From positions 22,027,001 through 22,091,000 of the forward strand of contig CM072862.1 of NCBI GenBank assembly GCA_036937835.1: a stretch of 64,000 nucleotides of DNA, given 5' to 3'. The notes under the pieces are model-generated. The model was given only the letters and a program-made list of their open reading frames with translations, was not told the origin of the DNA and did no database searches. A program made the translations under genes and the position numbers. Every line of letters begins with the position of its first letter. Position 1 is the first letter of the stretch. Positions 37,441-51,290 of the stretch are shown here, one piece after another. Source of the DNA: Pampus argenteus. Taxonomy: Eukaryota > Chordata > Actinopteri > Scombriformes > Stromateidae.

Positions 37441-40400
37441 AAACAACAACAGAGCCGCAGAAAAGACGGTGTTAAACGTAAAAAAACAAATGTAGTAAAA
37501 AGAGAAAAAAGACGAAAAATATACATATAAATCTAATTTCAAAAGACTTGAAGCATTGTTTTTCATGAAATTAATTAACATACTGTATGTGAGGTGCAAC
37601 CATCTCTGCATGCTGATGTGTGTTCAGTTCAGTACATGCACAAAGTCATTCTTATCTTCTATATATCGACTGTGAATTGTTCAGTCTTGCTTGTATAATG
37701 AAATGATGGAGCGTAGCGAACACAAGTCCCTGGCTGCCCTGTTTTTCCTCCTCTTCACCATCACTGAATCATCTCCGATACCATAAGGAAAGACTGAACT
37801 CTTTGAACCAACTCCGAGTTCATTTAGCTTGTATAACGCAGGTAATTGTGTGTCTGTGTAAAGAGAAACTGCTGGACTTGTGACACTGACATGTCTGTTA
37901 TAGTTATTTGTCTACTTTGGAACTGGTAATTTACTTCACAGCAATGTGAGTTGCATAAACCTCTATTTTGCAGACTTTTGCAGTGGTTGACTATCATGAT
38001 ATTTAAAAACAATGTAGTAATTAATCTTAAATTTAGTCATGGTTCATATGTACGTCAGCAGAGCCTGTGTGGACATTTGACTTTTCATATAACTTGACTG
38101 ATCTGACGTTTCAGTTGCTTAAATTTCTTTATTGGACTGTACTTACCTCGTATAAGCAAAAAAGCCAAATATTTGATTTATTTTTGGGCATTGGATATTT
38201 TTGGGTTTTGGACTGTATGTGGGACAAAATAAGGCATTTGAAGATGTCAAGAATATTAAGCACAATGTACACTTTAATCTCAGCATGGTATGATTTGTTA
38301 TTAACGCTCTGTGCAGCCTTTGCCACTCGTTCTTATATCCATGCTTGGTTTTATGTTGATGGAGTTTGCTTAATCCCTCAGTAGGCCTCAGTTATAAGCT
38401 TTTTGGTAATGACCTGCTTAATCCTTCAACTAGAGATAAAATACACATTAACTTCACAGCAGTTTACTCACAGCTGCCTCGAAACAATATTTTATTATTG
38501 AGCTGTGATGCATGTTTACATGTTGTTCGGTGTTTTACGGTGACCAGTTTTCTAACACTGGATTTGGTGACTATTCAGACCCTTTTAGCAACTTTACTTA
38601 TAAAAATACAGGACACCTTGAATAGTTTAATTTGATGTAATTGTACTAACAACATGGTGGTAAATCTACTCGCATACTAAATGGATATAGGATAAAGATG
38701 CAAGTTTCGTATTTTTTATTTCCCATCAGTTGTTGCCTCAGATTCTGCCCACACAGCATCATAATCCATCTCAAAACCACAACACACACAATACACTTAG
38801 TCTGAACACACACACACACACACCATGTCCACAGGAGCTAACAGGCCTCACAGCTTCAGCATAAAATGATAATTTACAGGCAGTCTGAACCCTTTACCTT
38901 ACTTCAGAGAGGAACAGTGAAAATGTCAGTTAGCTGCAGCGCACGTAGACATCAGGCTTCTGCTCCAATAGCTGCTCAAAGGTGGCTCACAAGCACTCAG
39001 CTTTTATTGCTGTGATGACTGCTTGTGATTTTTACGCCAGAAGACAGCAGGAGGAGAAAAACACTCACCCAATCCCAATGCTCAGTGCCGCGACCACTTT
39101 GACATGTTGTAAATGGTGTACATACATTCTGCATAGGGTAGATTTAATTTAACAGGATCAGAGTATTATTCTACTGCCAATTTTTAATTTCATGCACCTC
39201 ACAATCTGAGACTCCTTGATAAAACACCCAACACTTTCTCATCATTAACAAACTGTTGGAGTGCTGGTTCCCAGTCATGCTGCTGGGGATCTAGGGGATA
39301 AAGACATCCAAATATTTGCATGTGTTTTTAAAAAGTAGCCTAGTTGTTTTCTGTCAGGTGGAATTAATTCTGGTAGCCACAGGATCACTTGCTGCGTTTG
39401 ATGAAGTGACTGCCAAAGCATCCCGAGATCCCGCGTATGTTACACCTCATCACAGCTAACAGGCAAATGTTGGCAATTAAAGGCTAAAGTCTTTGATGAT
39501 CTGCAGGAGCAGCAGAAGAGCTGCGTATTATTGGATGTGTGAGCACCCTGGGACCTCGGGGGATTTTGGGGGCTGTGAATTTGCCTGGTCTGTCAGTCTG
39601 GGGAGAAAATATTCACTCAAGCAGCTACAGTGAAGAACTGTCAGCAGTATCATGTAGAGGTTGTCAACCAGTTATCATTAAGCTTTTACAGAGTTTCAGA
39701 GTTAACTTGTCATTGTTGGAATAATATAAGTGGATCATGGTGTAGTACACATCACTTGTTAATGTGTGACAAGCTTGTAAATTAACACAGGAAGGTAATA
39801 TCTGAAACACTATGCAATCATCTTAGCTGATTTAATGTTTTACAACATTTTATGCCTTGGATATAACTCTGTGAAGCATTTGTTCATCTTAAAAATGCAA
39901 ATTAGTACTAATTTGGTAAATGGATTTATTCTATGTATAGTGATAATGTAGTGAAATAATCATATGGATCAACCTTTCTGCACATTTTTTTTCTTACTCA
40001 TCTCAAGAGAGGAGAAAGTGACTTTAATTACTTTAATTAAATGTGGAGGTGTGCTACGTTGAAGGAGTAACACCAGATTTTATATCAGGAGTATAATTAC
40101 AACAAGTATGATCATTATTATGTGTCGCCTTACAAAAACTACCTGTTGCAATAGTGGTTTTGATCTCAGAAACTCTCTTTACAGTACATACTTCACAGCG
40201 GGGTTTGATCATTTGCTGTAGGTATTCACAAAGCCTGACGCTATCATCATATAAAAATCTTCAGCCTCAACATGTCACTGCTTGCTATTTCAGGCACTTT
40301 TCAATTTCCTGACATGAGACAGTGGGAGCATGTAAGCTGAAAAGCTGCTTTTGTTTTGCAAGGTCTTTTTCCTTAATCTGTCAAGCATGGAAGACTTTTA

Positions 40401-42821
40401 TCCTCCAACACGATTGTCTTTCACCTCCTGTCCAGTTGCATGCAGGTTTTTTTTTCCAAATAGTTTTCTTCAGGATCATAACAGCGTTATTACCTTTTCT
40501 TTTTTTTTGTCTATCCTTTTACTCGCACTCTCGCTCTCTTCCTCTTGCTCCTTTTTTAAATAAAATTTCCATCCGTCTAGATACTTTCTAATTTGTTCCA
40601 ACCTCTACAGTGAGTTTAACCAGGGAGTAAATGGGTAAGAGCTTATTTGACTGTCAGAGGTGGCTTAGAAATAGTGAGAGTGTGATATCGCCTGAATAAT
40701 AACATTCATGATTTTTCAACTATACTCAAACTGCGAACCTGTTATTTTCTGGCCCGTGACATAAACTCCTCTTCCAGTCTGACTACTCATGCGGCGCCAG
40801 GGTGTAAATTGCGTTCGGGGAAATGGGACGTATCTTGAGACGAATCATCTCCTAGTCAGAGTGCGACATTAGAATACTTTACATGCTGCAGTGCTTAAGC
40901 TTGTGTCTATCCACCTTGAGCCTGAGCTCAACAGCGGCAACATGTCGCTATAGAAAGAGACGATTATTTATTGTCAGTTTCCTGACGAGGACGGTCCTAC
41001 TTATCTTTCAGGGTGCAGTCCCCAGGCCTTCCGCCTCGCATTGTCAGCATTGTCAGAGCCCTTGTGAGCCCCATCTTTCAGCACTACATGTGACTGACAT
41101 TTCTCTAAATATCAGTGATAGTTCATATGTGTGGCAATCATTTATTTTATTTTTTTATATACGACAGTAATGAAATATTCAAAATGTTCTTTCTCCTTTT
41201 TTTGGGAGCATGAAAAGGAGTTTCTGTGCCTATTCGAGTGGACATTTCACATCTCAACCACTTTATTACGTAAGCAGAACCTAAATTCAGTGTTGTATTT
41301 AATTTAGAGGGAGCCTATTTTTCAGCTTCTTGCCTGCACGACCTCAACACTTGCTTGTTAAAAGCACTCTGGAAGTCCACTTTCACATGTATACGAGACT
41401 CATCTAAGAGTGTAACTTTGTTCAAGAGGCTGCTCACACTATAATTTGACTCTGCAAAGATTACTTTTGTCCAATTAATGCACATTAATTGCACTGACCT
41501 TTATTAGTGGCTAGTTTAAGCTGAGATATGGAAATTAACTTGGGGAATAATGATTTTCCTCCTCTTCTTCCTCTGTCATCAGGTGACCTGGCTCTCTTTG
41601 CTGTAATAGTAAATTCTATGAGCAGTAAGCTGTAATTAGTGTGGAGGAGGGGACCTCAGAATGTGCATTGATTTCTTACTGGCTCGGTGAAAATGCCAGA
41701 GAAACACAGAGGACATGAAAACCTGGATCCCAGCTGATCCCAGCAGCAACACGTCACATTTGACGTCTCCTTTCTTACTGCAAACATGTCAAACATGTCA
41801 ATTTAATAACAAATGTTGTGCAAAAGTGCTGCCCAGGTTAGAATTCAAAACAAGTACAATGGAGAATAGCAGAATTTATAAAGAGTAGACGGAGCACATA
41901 ATGTGGTATAGACAGAATATAAATGATCTAGACACAGTAACCTTTATGTAGGCTCAGAAGCCAAATTAAAAAGAGAGGGGTCTTAACACTGGATTTAAAA
42001 TGCCAATATAAGATTTAAAGGTGAGTGATCGTGTTATTGGGTAGTACTAAACACAAAAAGACATTGACCCGAGGGCAGATGAGATGTTATTTGTTGGTTG
42101 GTAAAGACGACGCACATTCAAATATGTGGTAATCGAAGCATAATCCAGAGTTTGTTATTGGTCACAAATGTTACCATAACCACAGAGTTTCAGTTATACT
42201 CTGCATTTATCAGCTCTGTCCTCAGGTACGTCTGACTCACCACAGCTCGACAGTCTCGCCAAACAAATGCGGTTGTGTGACACTAATTACTTTCCATCTA
42301 TTTAGACACTCCACTATCTTTAATCATACCGTTAATTTGCATTAATGAGATGACTTTATGTATTATATATATATATATATATCTTTGATAGAACATTAAA
42401 CGGTTATGTCTCTGTTTAGATGCACCTTTTTTCTGTTTAGATGCTTTTTTTTTTCTTCTTCTTCCTAGTTTGATGTCTCAAGGAGAAAGCTGTTTTCTTG
42501 ACCATGTGTACCGTCTTTCTAATCAGCCTTTTACATGTGATCATGTGCACGAAAGACTTGAGAAATTAGCTCCTTTTTCACTTTATTCTTTGCTCTCTAC
42601 TCATAGTGATCCAGTCAAACATAATGAGTCAGTACGGTTTGATGGGCTTTTAACAAATAAGTCTGTCTTATGTCACTGCAGGCTGCCGGTCTACACTGCT
42701 GACAGTTGCAGTTGTAAATTTCTTTTTACAAGCCAATACCAGATGACTTTTTAATTGGCCTTGACAAAATATCAACCATACATGCTTCTAATGTTACTCC
42801 GTGTGTGTTTGTGTCCTGCAG
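37441..42821 (+). other. glce: glce intron 2
   Basis: Intronic. It contains a decayed 'ATTAATCGATTA' family piece around 38110-38250 (GGACAAAATAAGGCATTTGA block), a CA repeat near 38808-38822 and an AT repeat at 42364-42381. The part from about 41230 to 41660 has the even composition seen in regulatory elements, without further support. The acceptor at the end is TTTGTGTCCTGCAG. Confidence 0.6.
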
Positions 42822-42834
42822 GTGAGTTGTGACC
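42822..42834 (+). promoter_or_regulatory. glce: Donor-like start of glce exon 3 and start-codon context
   Basis: The exon begins GTGAGTTGTGACC immediately before ATG. GTGAGT is itself a 5' splice site core. TGA at 42823-42825 is in frame with the ATG at 42835, which fixes that ATG as the start. The Kozak context is GTGACCATGC (A at -3). Confidence 0.7.
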
Positions 42835-45800
42835 ATGCGCTGCCTGGCTGCTCGGGTGAACTACAAGACCCTCATCGTTATCTGCGCCCTCTTCACACTC
42901 ATCACCGTGTTGCTGTGGAACCGCTGCTCCAGCGACGCCTCCCTCCACTTCCTGCCCCGTGCTGCGTTGGTGGCTCCAAGTCCCAAGGTGGGCGATGCTA
43001 GCATCAGCAGCCAGCAACACCCTCCACAGCCTCCAGAACCCCCACCTGTCGTCGGCGTTGTCAGTGGGATTAAGTACGAAGAAATTGACTGCCTGATCAA
43101 TGATGACTCTACAGTCAAAGGCCGGAGGGAGGGTGGAGAGATCTACCTACCCTTCAGCTGGATGGAAAAATACTTTGAGGTGTACGGCAAAGTAGTGCAG
43201 TACGACGGCTACGATCGTTTTGAGTTCCAGCACAGCTACTCGAAGGTTTATACGCAGCGTGAGCCCTACCACCCCGACGGGGTCTTCATGTCATTTGAGG
43301 GATACAACGTGGAGGTCCGCGACCGTGTCAAGTGTATAAGTGGAGTAGAAGGTAAGACTTGTTTTATTTACAGTCACGACAGGGACATGAGAGAGAATAC
43401 AGGCATTTGTAAGATCCTACAATCTCCATATTGATAATAACAAAAATTTTTATTAAAAATACTGCATCCTTCATGAATATATGAGGTGAGATTCACCATT
43501 CTGTGGTATTTTGTTTTTCTTCTATGCTGTCAAAAGTAAACTACCAGATTTCCACACTCATTCAGTTGAATACACACCATCCACTCAATCTCTGCCACCC
43601 ATTCCCGAACACCATTAGCCTTTCTGTCTTTAACACTAACGCTGCCACATGTTTTAAATGTCAAGTCAATTAAAAATGTTTCTTCACTGCAGACATTGTC
43701 AGCATTTCATTTTATGTTTTCTTTGGAGTGTTTCTTCCCACTTTAAGCGCCCCCTTTCTCAAAGTTGTTTTCGTTTCAAGGTTTCCTTTTAAAATAATTG
43801 CCAGGAAGGATCAATATCTCATTTTAAAAGGCTATTAGTTTAAACCACATTGTCATTAATATGGTTCCATGCGACACTGGCAGTTGGACCGTATACTCGC
43901 CTGAAATTACAAAAATAGATTAATTCATTATCCTTCTTTTATGTTCACAAACTTAGAGCCGCCAGTAAAGAAACAGAAAAATAAAATATAGCATTTGTGT
44001 GAATTCCTCCAAAAGTTCGTACAATTTCAAACATAGCAGCGTTATCAGTGACGGTAACGGGAGTAGAAGTGGTGTTTGAGTTTTTCAGCCACAGTCCTGA
44101 GTCCTTTCACACAGCTTTTGTTTTTGTGCTGAAGTTTCCTCGATGAGTAAAGATGATCACGTCTGTAAAAGTATTTCACCGGCAGTAAATGGGTGTTTTT
44201 GCTGAGATGCATAGTGCAGTTTCCCACATTGGTGTATTTTTAACATTAGTGACGCAAATCTGCAACACTCAGGGGGGTTTTAAAAAAAAAAAAAAAAAAA
44301 AAAGCTAAGGAAGGAAAAAAGGTTGTGTGTTGTCACTTTTTGTGAGAAAACAAAGTTATGAGGTTTGAATTCTATCCAGTTGTATTGTTTTAGTTTTGCA
44401 GTACTCGTATCCGTTTTATCTGAGCTGTTTTCCACATAAAGACCTCAGTAGGTGACAAATGATGCTTCCTTTGACTTAAAGGACAGTTTACCATTCTTTA
44501 ATTCTGTCTTAAAACAACAGTCGGGAGCCTTAAGTGAGCATTGAAACTGTTTTTGTCTTGCCATAATCATTCCTCCTGTTCTTACTGGTCATTAGAAAGG
44601 TTCCTTCATAATGCACTTACAATGTATGTGATGAGGGCCAAAATCCACTTCTGTGCAAAAACATATTTAAAGTTTATCTGAGGTTAATATGACGCTTCAG
44701 CCATCCAAATTAGTCAAACAATGCACAAAATCACTTATCATTTCATTGCTTTGCGGCTTCACATGTATGAGAGGGAACATACAGTACTAGTCAAAAGTTT
44801 GGAGACACTTTTGTATTCAAGTGAAAGGAAATGTGTCTCCAAACTTTTGACTGGTACTGTATATAGTGGAAAATACTGACCGTTTCTTTTAGTGCAAAAT
44901 AGAGAAAATACAACTATATACTCGCACACTTGCAAACACACAATTTACCAAGCTACTTTTAATTTAGCCCAAGGCTCCTTACTAGCACAAGCATGCTCAC
45001 CTCTCTTCAGCTTAGCACGTTTTTATAGGTGAAAACAGCAGTTTATTAATTAGCGTGTCACAGTCACACAGAGGTACCGCAGGTCTTAAACAAGGTCATG
45101 GGACCATTTCTGTCCCCATGCACCCTGCTGTCCATGTAAAGGTTATTAAACAGGACCCGCAGCAATATGCGTGAAATGTCATGATTTTTAACATTACATT
45201 ACTCTGACTCCTAACTTATTCTATTGGGATCGAGAGTCAAAATCTTTCAGCTCAAGCAGTTGTGGGTTTCTTTAAACCGTGAAAAGAAAAAAATGCTTAA
45301 CATCACGAGGTGTTTCAGACAAGTACGTTGCAAATTTATTCTCTCAAGGTTCGTTTTATTACACAGACTCTCAAAAAGACGTCACAAACAGTTTTCATGT
45401 GCCTTTACTTGTCACATCTCCTGTAGGGCGTATGATTTTATAGTAGAGGGTTAGAAACTGAGGTGCACCAGAGACTCCATGAGACAAAGGCACCGTCATT
45501 AGTGGAAGTAGTTAATCCTCTCTAACAACACTTTCTTAAATCACAATCTGCTTGTATGTCGAGTGTTCAATGCCCCGGTTCCTGATGCAAATGTTAAACC
45601 TGTATGAACCTATTAGGCCACCAGAAGGAGTGTCATATGTGTCAAAAGGTTGAGAAAAGAAAAGGAGGAAAACAAGCTGCAGTGCTACAAGTGACGGTGC
45701 GCCACTCTTGCTGCTCTTTCACTGCTTTTGATTGGGAAAATGTTTTTTTTCAGATTTCTAGGAAAGTCATCTCTGGAGTCATGAAAATATGTGCAGGCTT

Positions 45801-48800
45801 AACAGTCAATTCCACATAGATTACTTAGTGTTAGTCAGTGAGAAACACAGTGCGAGGATTTCAAGTCACTTGACTCAAGTTGTCAGAAGAGATGCCAGTA
45901 AAAAGACGAGGAGGTTGTTACACATACATCATATCAGTTCTCAGTCATGGGTTGTTTGTGACAGCTTTGCAGCTATAATCTGGTATGCAGCATTGATCCA
46001 TGTAATGTACATGTCCCATAAAAACACATTAAATACATAAATACATTCATGCCTACATTATGAATAGTGATTGTTGCTAACCATTAAAAGGATATCAGTG
46101 ATGTGCACCACTAACGGCTCCTTAGAGACATTATACTGTCTCTGCAAAAGAAAACTACTTAATTAAGTACATTATGACAAATTACTACAAAACATTAGCT
46201 AGTAATAACCCATTCATTTGAGCACTTTATGTATTTTTTTTCTTTCTAAAAACAGCAACACAAGCAGCAGCTAACCATGCACAGATAGCATAATTCAATT
46301 GGTTGGTACAAATAAGAAATGCATTTAGCTCTTCTGAGGCTGATACAATATGACAGGAAAGGACGAGTCGCTCACATGACTTTCTGACCACCGTCTACAC
46401 GAAGCTGGATGCAGATATTTCGATATTTCTTTAGGCTATAATTGATTAATCGACTAATCATTGCAGCTTCAGATCATGAGTTGAAGGAGAGTTTTAGTGA
46501 ATGGTCGGGCCAACAACATAATCTGTATGTAACAAAACAAAACTGACAAAGTACTACATTAGGAGTCGGTTACTGTGTATATCGTGGTCCTCTTCTCAGA
46601 AGGATGGAGTTTGGGTTGCACATGTGCTCTCTCTGTCACAAGATCTTTAATCAGTGATTCTTCTGCCTGAGCTATTTCTGGCTGTGTAAGTAGGGAAGTT
46701 CGCCTCTGGTGAAAACTCACTAGGTTAATTTGAATTTCACCACATTGTTTTATCATATACCAGAGCAGGTGAGGTCTTTTCTTCTCCTCTTTTGTAATAA
46801 CTATTTTCTGTTGTCTTCTGTGTCTATATCTACAAAACAAGATATTTTTGCCATTCGTATGTTTGTTAATTAATTCTGGGCTAATTTTATTAGTATGACA
46901 GTCGTAACAAAGTCAGTGTGACAACACTAAAAAAACTGTTTGATTGAAATAGACTGCAACTAAGCACAAGATTTAGAAGCCCAACAAAACAAAGACACGT
47001 CTGTTGTTGGTCATTTCCTACATTTATTTCACATAATTTTCATCCTTGTCTTCCAGGCGTGCCTCTGTCCACTCAGTGGGGTCCTCAGGGCTACTTCTAC
47101 GCCATCCAGATTGCTCAGTACGGCTTGAGCCACTACAGCAAAAACCTGACTGAGCGCCCACCCCACGTGGAGGTCTACGATACAGCCGAGGAGAGAGATA
47201 GCCGGGCCAGCACGGCGCCCTGGAGCGTGCCGAAAGGTTGCAGTCTCAGCCGTGTCCACGACAACACCCGAGCTACCTCCGTGCGTCAGTTCAGTGCTCC
47301 AGGTATGTAAAGCCGTCTATGAGCCCAGGTGGCCTCTGGGCAAAGAGCTTATCTCCTGTTAACTGTGGCTGTAGGAGCCTCGATATGCAACTACACCCTC
47401 AGGACAGGATAATAGTCTGTGGTGAGACACAGTGTTAGAATATCAGCAGACGTAGCAGCAGGATACAGCTGAGATTATTCTATTATTTTTTTATTGTCAA
47501 TCCAAAACTAAGAGTGTGTTCGTCCGACATGACTTCTCTACCCTGACTGTGTCCCTCTGCCCCAAGTCTATATGCTTTTACTGAAGACATAAATATAAAT
47601 ACTTAAACATTATACAGACAGGAGTAGATGGTGTTGGTGCTCGTGACTATTCATGGCAGCAATGTGAATCATTTTCATGTTTTAAGCTTATCAGTTTTAG
47701 TAGCTCTCCGGGATTCAAGTCTTTGAAGAGACTCGTCCTTTCAGTCTGTGAAGATAATGTTGGTAATAAATGTCATTCAGTGGTCGTCAGTCCGATAACA
47801 TCAGCTTTAACATTGTCAGAAGTGATTTAGAAGCAGCGAGAGATTAAACAAACCTTGTACTTTATTTTAATCACCCTTTTTTTTGCAGTTATGATGGAAT
47901 AATTTAAGTTGATGTTGACACAAAAATGTATCCTGGAAAGTTTTATTTTTATTTTTAGAGGTGTTTAGTGAGATGTGAACATTGAATTCCCATGATAGTT
48001 GATGAATTGTCCCCATATTGTCTGTCTTCACATCTCCATAAGTGCCCAATTGATGTGACTTCAGAGAAAAAGAAGTTTCACCACTAATAACAACAATAAT
48101 TCACACTCCTCCGGCTTCAAGTACTCTTAATTTAATTTACCTCACTCCTCATTGTATCTCAGACTGTACAGTCCATTATTATGTGCAGCCTTCTCCTATA
48201 GCCATCCTGAAAATTGTCTATCAAATTGATCTATAAGAAGAGAACACATAAAGAAGAAAACGACTGTCTCCTCCTTCAGCTCTCGTGTCGTTTTCATCGC
48301 GTCCCAAACAGAATTGATTTTCCGAACAACAAAATGCTGCTTTTCTTTGTTGGTTTTAAGACATGACTTATAAACAAGAAATCAAGAAAATAATCAGCAG
48401 ATTAATTGATTCTTGTAGAAGAGATACAGCATAACAATTTGGCAGCAGGTTATTCTGTATATTAACTGCAATAGCTTCAGATTTCTATTAAATTCAGTTA
48501 GGGGTAATGTACAGATTGTGTGTGCTGTAGTGCTCCTTCGTTGCAGGAAATACAGTTGACGGTGCACAACGTGCTTTGAATATCTAAACTATGAATACAA
48601 TATGACTATTATAACAGAGATTGGAAATCTGGTCTAGTTTCACAGCTGTAAAATGACAATGGCCACTAGATAGTTTTCAGAGTTATTTTTAAAATTGGGA
48701 GAAATCAAAATCTTTCCCCCCAGTGCTGACAGTGAGCTGTCTTTATGCTCCTCTGATCTCCTGCTGATATTTCCAGGGCGCCCTCTCTCTCTGTCCTCTG

Positions 48801-51257
48801 TTGAGCTGCTGTCTCTACTGTAATTTTCCTCTCCTCCTCCTAATTCTTCTACTTTCAACCTCTCATCAGCAACAATTTCATCTCTCATCACTTTATTCTC
48901 TCTGTCTCTGTCTCTCTCTCTATCTCTCTCTCCCCATCGTAGCTCTCTCCTTCCTCGACACCATCATATTTTCATCATCACTCCTCGGGCCTCCCTCGGC
49001 GGGCTTCATTCTCCATTAATCTTCTTCGTCTACCTCCCAGATTTCAGTCTGTCTTCCACCTCTGTTTACCCATTTCCGCCCACTTATCAACCCTCAGCCC
49101 TCTTCTACTTCCTAAACATTGCCATCATATTTGCTTTATCCGTTTATACTGCTCTCTCATCAGAAAACTCATCTAAACTTTCCTTGTTTTCTTCCGCTGC
49201 TGTCAGTTTCTCTTTCTGTCCTCGCCTCCCTCCACTTCCTCCTACTCCCTTCTTTCTCTTTTGGTCTTTCATTTTTTTTCCCTCCTTACTGTATCTAGGG
49301 CACCGGTGTTGAACAGCCTCTCAAATCCTCTGACAAGTGGATCAATCGTCTGTTCCCTTGATAATAACCTACCATCTACCATCTGCACATTCCTGCATGA
49401 ACATTGTCCGCTTACTGAGCACCTTTATTTTCTGAATCCCTTCGTGGTTGGTTGATAGTTGAGAAATGCAGTTGGTTTAAACTGATCCATGTCAGAATTG
49501 GCAGTTTTCAGTGTATGTAGACACAGTAGATTTTACTTTAAGCAAAAAGACAAATATTCCCTCCTCCTTGTGTTGCTTTTCTTTGTCCTGTGTGATGATG
49601 ATAAATGAATATCCTTGTTCCACGTCTCTGGTAAACTGTGACTGGTATTTTTCACGCACAAAAAAAAATGAATTGAGAAAATAATCCGTAGATTAATGTC
49701 CAAATTTACGGGGAAACTGACACTCAGAAGGTGGAGCAGGTCGTCCACTAATCACCAGGGTGGCAGTTCGATCCCCGGCTCCTCTTGTCCACATGTCAAA
49801 GTGTCCTTGGGCAAAATACTGAACCTCAAATTGCTCCCGATGGGTCAGGCTGACACCTTGCATGGTAGCTTTCTGCCACCGGTGTGTGTGCGTGTGTGTA
49901 TGTGTGTGTGTGTGAGTGATTGAATGGGTAAATTAGCTGTGGATAAAAGCAGCCATTTAATCAATTGTGAGAATAATCATTAGTGTTTAGTATACAACAA
50001 TGAATCAAAGCAGATTTTAATGTGGCTTTTTTGATCTAGTGATCAAAAGAAAAAGAGCCTTTTTATTGTGAAAGTGAAAACAGATCTCTAGTGGATACGT
50101 CAGGGTTCAGACCTTAATCTGAATTTGTGGCTGGACTGTTGACACTCAGTCCCAATTCAACCTGGAAAACAACAGTGTCCATATGTTCAAAGCTGATAAG
50201 AGACAGACTCAAGGTGGCAGATTCTGCCAAAGGTGCATCCACTAAAAACTGACCGGGGGGGTATGAATGTTTATTATAATCCTATAAAATATCAGAAAAA
50301 AAAAATAGATTTCGCAACATGTACAGGTGTGTGTGTGTACAGGTGCTCGTGTCACACTCTCACTCAGGTATACGAGCGTGGCTTTACGCTGACATATTTC
50401 TAGCTGCATGTCATTCCTGTTTCATGCCTTATTGCGAAACAGCCAGAGAGCAGAGCAGAGCTGAAGAGGTGGAATCTCGTCTATATTCCCTGCCCATCCT
50501 TTATTGATGGCAGAGTAATCACAGGGCCAGAGTACAAATCCACTTACTCTCTGCATTGCCTTAAGTAATGGATTTATGAGTGCATTAAAGGGCCGTAGTC
50601 ATCCAGAGGCCCCTGCCAGACTGGCTCTCTCCTCCGTTCTCCTCCTGATCGACTGTCTTTTTGTCTCTGTCGGCCTCGTCTACTTTTGCTTCCTCAGCTC
50701 ATGTCATGCGAGATTTCTCCATCTCTGATTTGGCTCATTTTCACTCTCTTCGCTCTCAGACTGGCTTTAAGGGTACTTTAAGGGGACCCATCATTCCATT
50801 AACCTCCTTTTCCTTGACTCCTCCACTCTTTCGTCTCTTCATCCTTTGAGAAACCGTGATTAGAAAAGGTTTTTGGGTAGTTTTTTTTCATGCTGTGCAG
50901 ACCAAATAACAAGGCTAAAGTAGAGATTATTCCAGAAGCTGTGGGCGCTTTAGGGAGTTGAATTGAATTCATAAGTGTCTGAACTCAGATGGCACAGACT
51001 TGATACAGTACAGGAGGAGGGGTGGCAGTGTGGAAACTGAATATATCATCTCAGTTGGCGTCTTTGAGATTTGCCGGGAAGAAAATGTGGAGATGCAAAT
51101 AGAAAAGTTGCTGCAGTGCATCAGCTGCTTCTTTCACTCTTTTTCCATCCTGCTGCTGTTCGTTTCCTCCGATTTCTCCCTCTATTCCCTCAACTTCTGT
51201 CGTCTTCCTAATTAAGCTGTGTGCAGTGACACATCTGTACTGTACATCTCATGAGAG

Positions 51258-51290
<33 letters not shown>

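Larger units (their letters stand above)
43352..47056 (+). other. glce: glce intron 3
   Basis: Intron between GTAGAAG|GTAAGA and CTTGTCTTCCAG|GC. It carries an A23 run (44281-44303), R1 repeat copy 3 (44478-44735), a Tc1-type mini-element (44780-44862) and a fragment with TTGATTAATCGACTAATCAT (about 46440-46475). Confidence 0.85.

Noticed and set aside
49763..49782. tRNA gene
   Set aside because: A B-box-like sequence is present, but there is no cloverleaf; it belongs to a tRNA-derived SINE.
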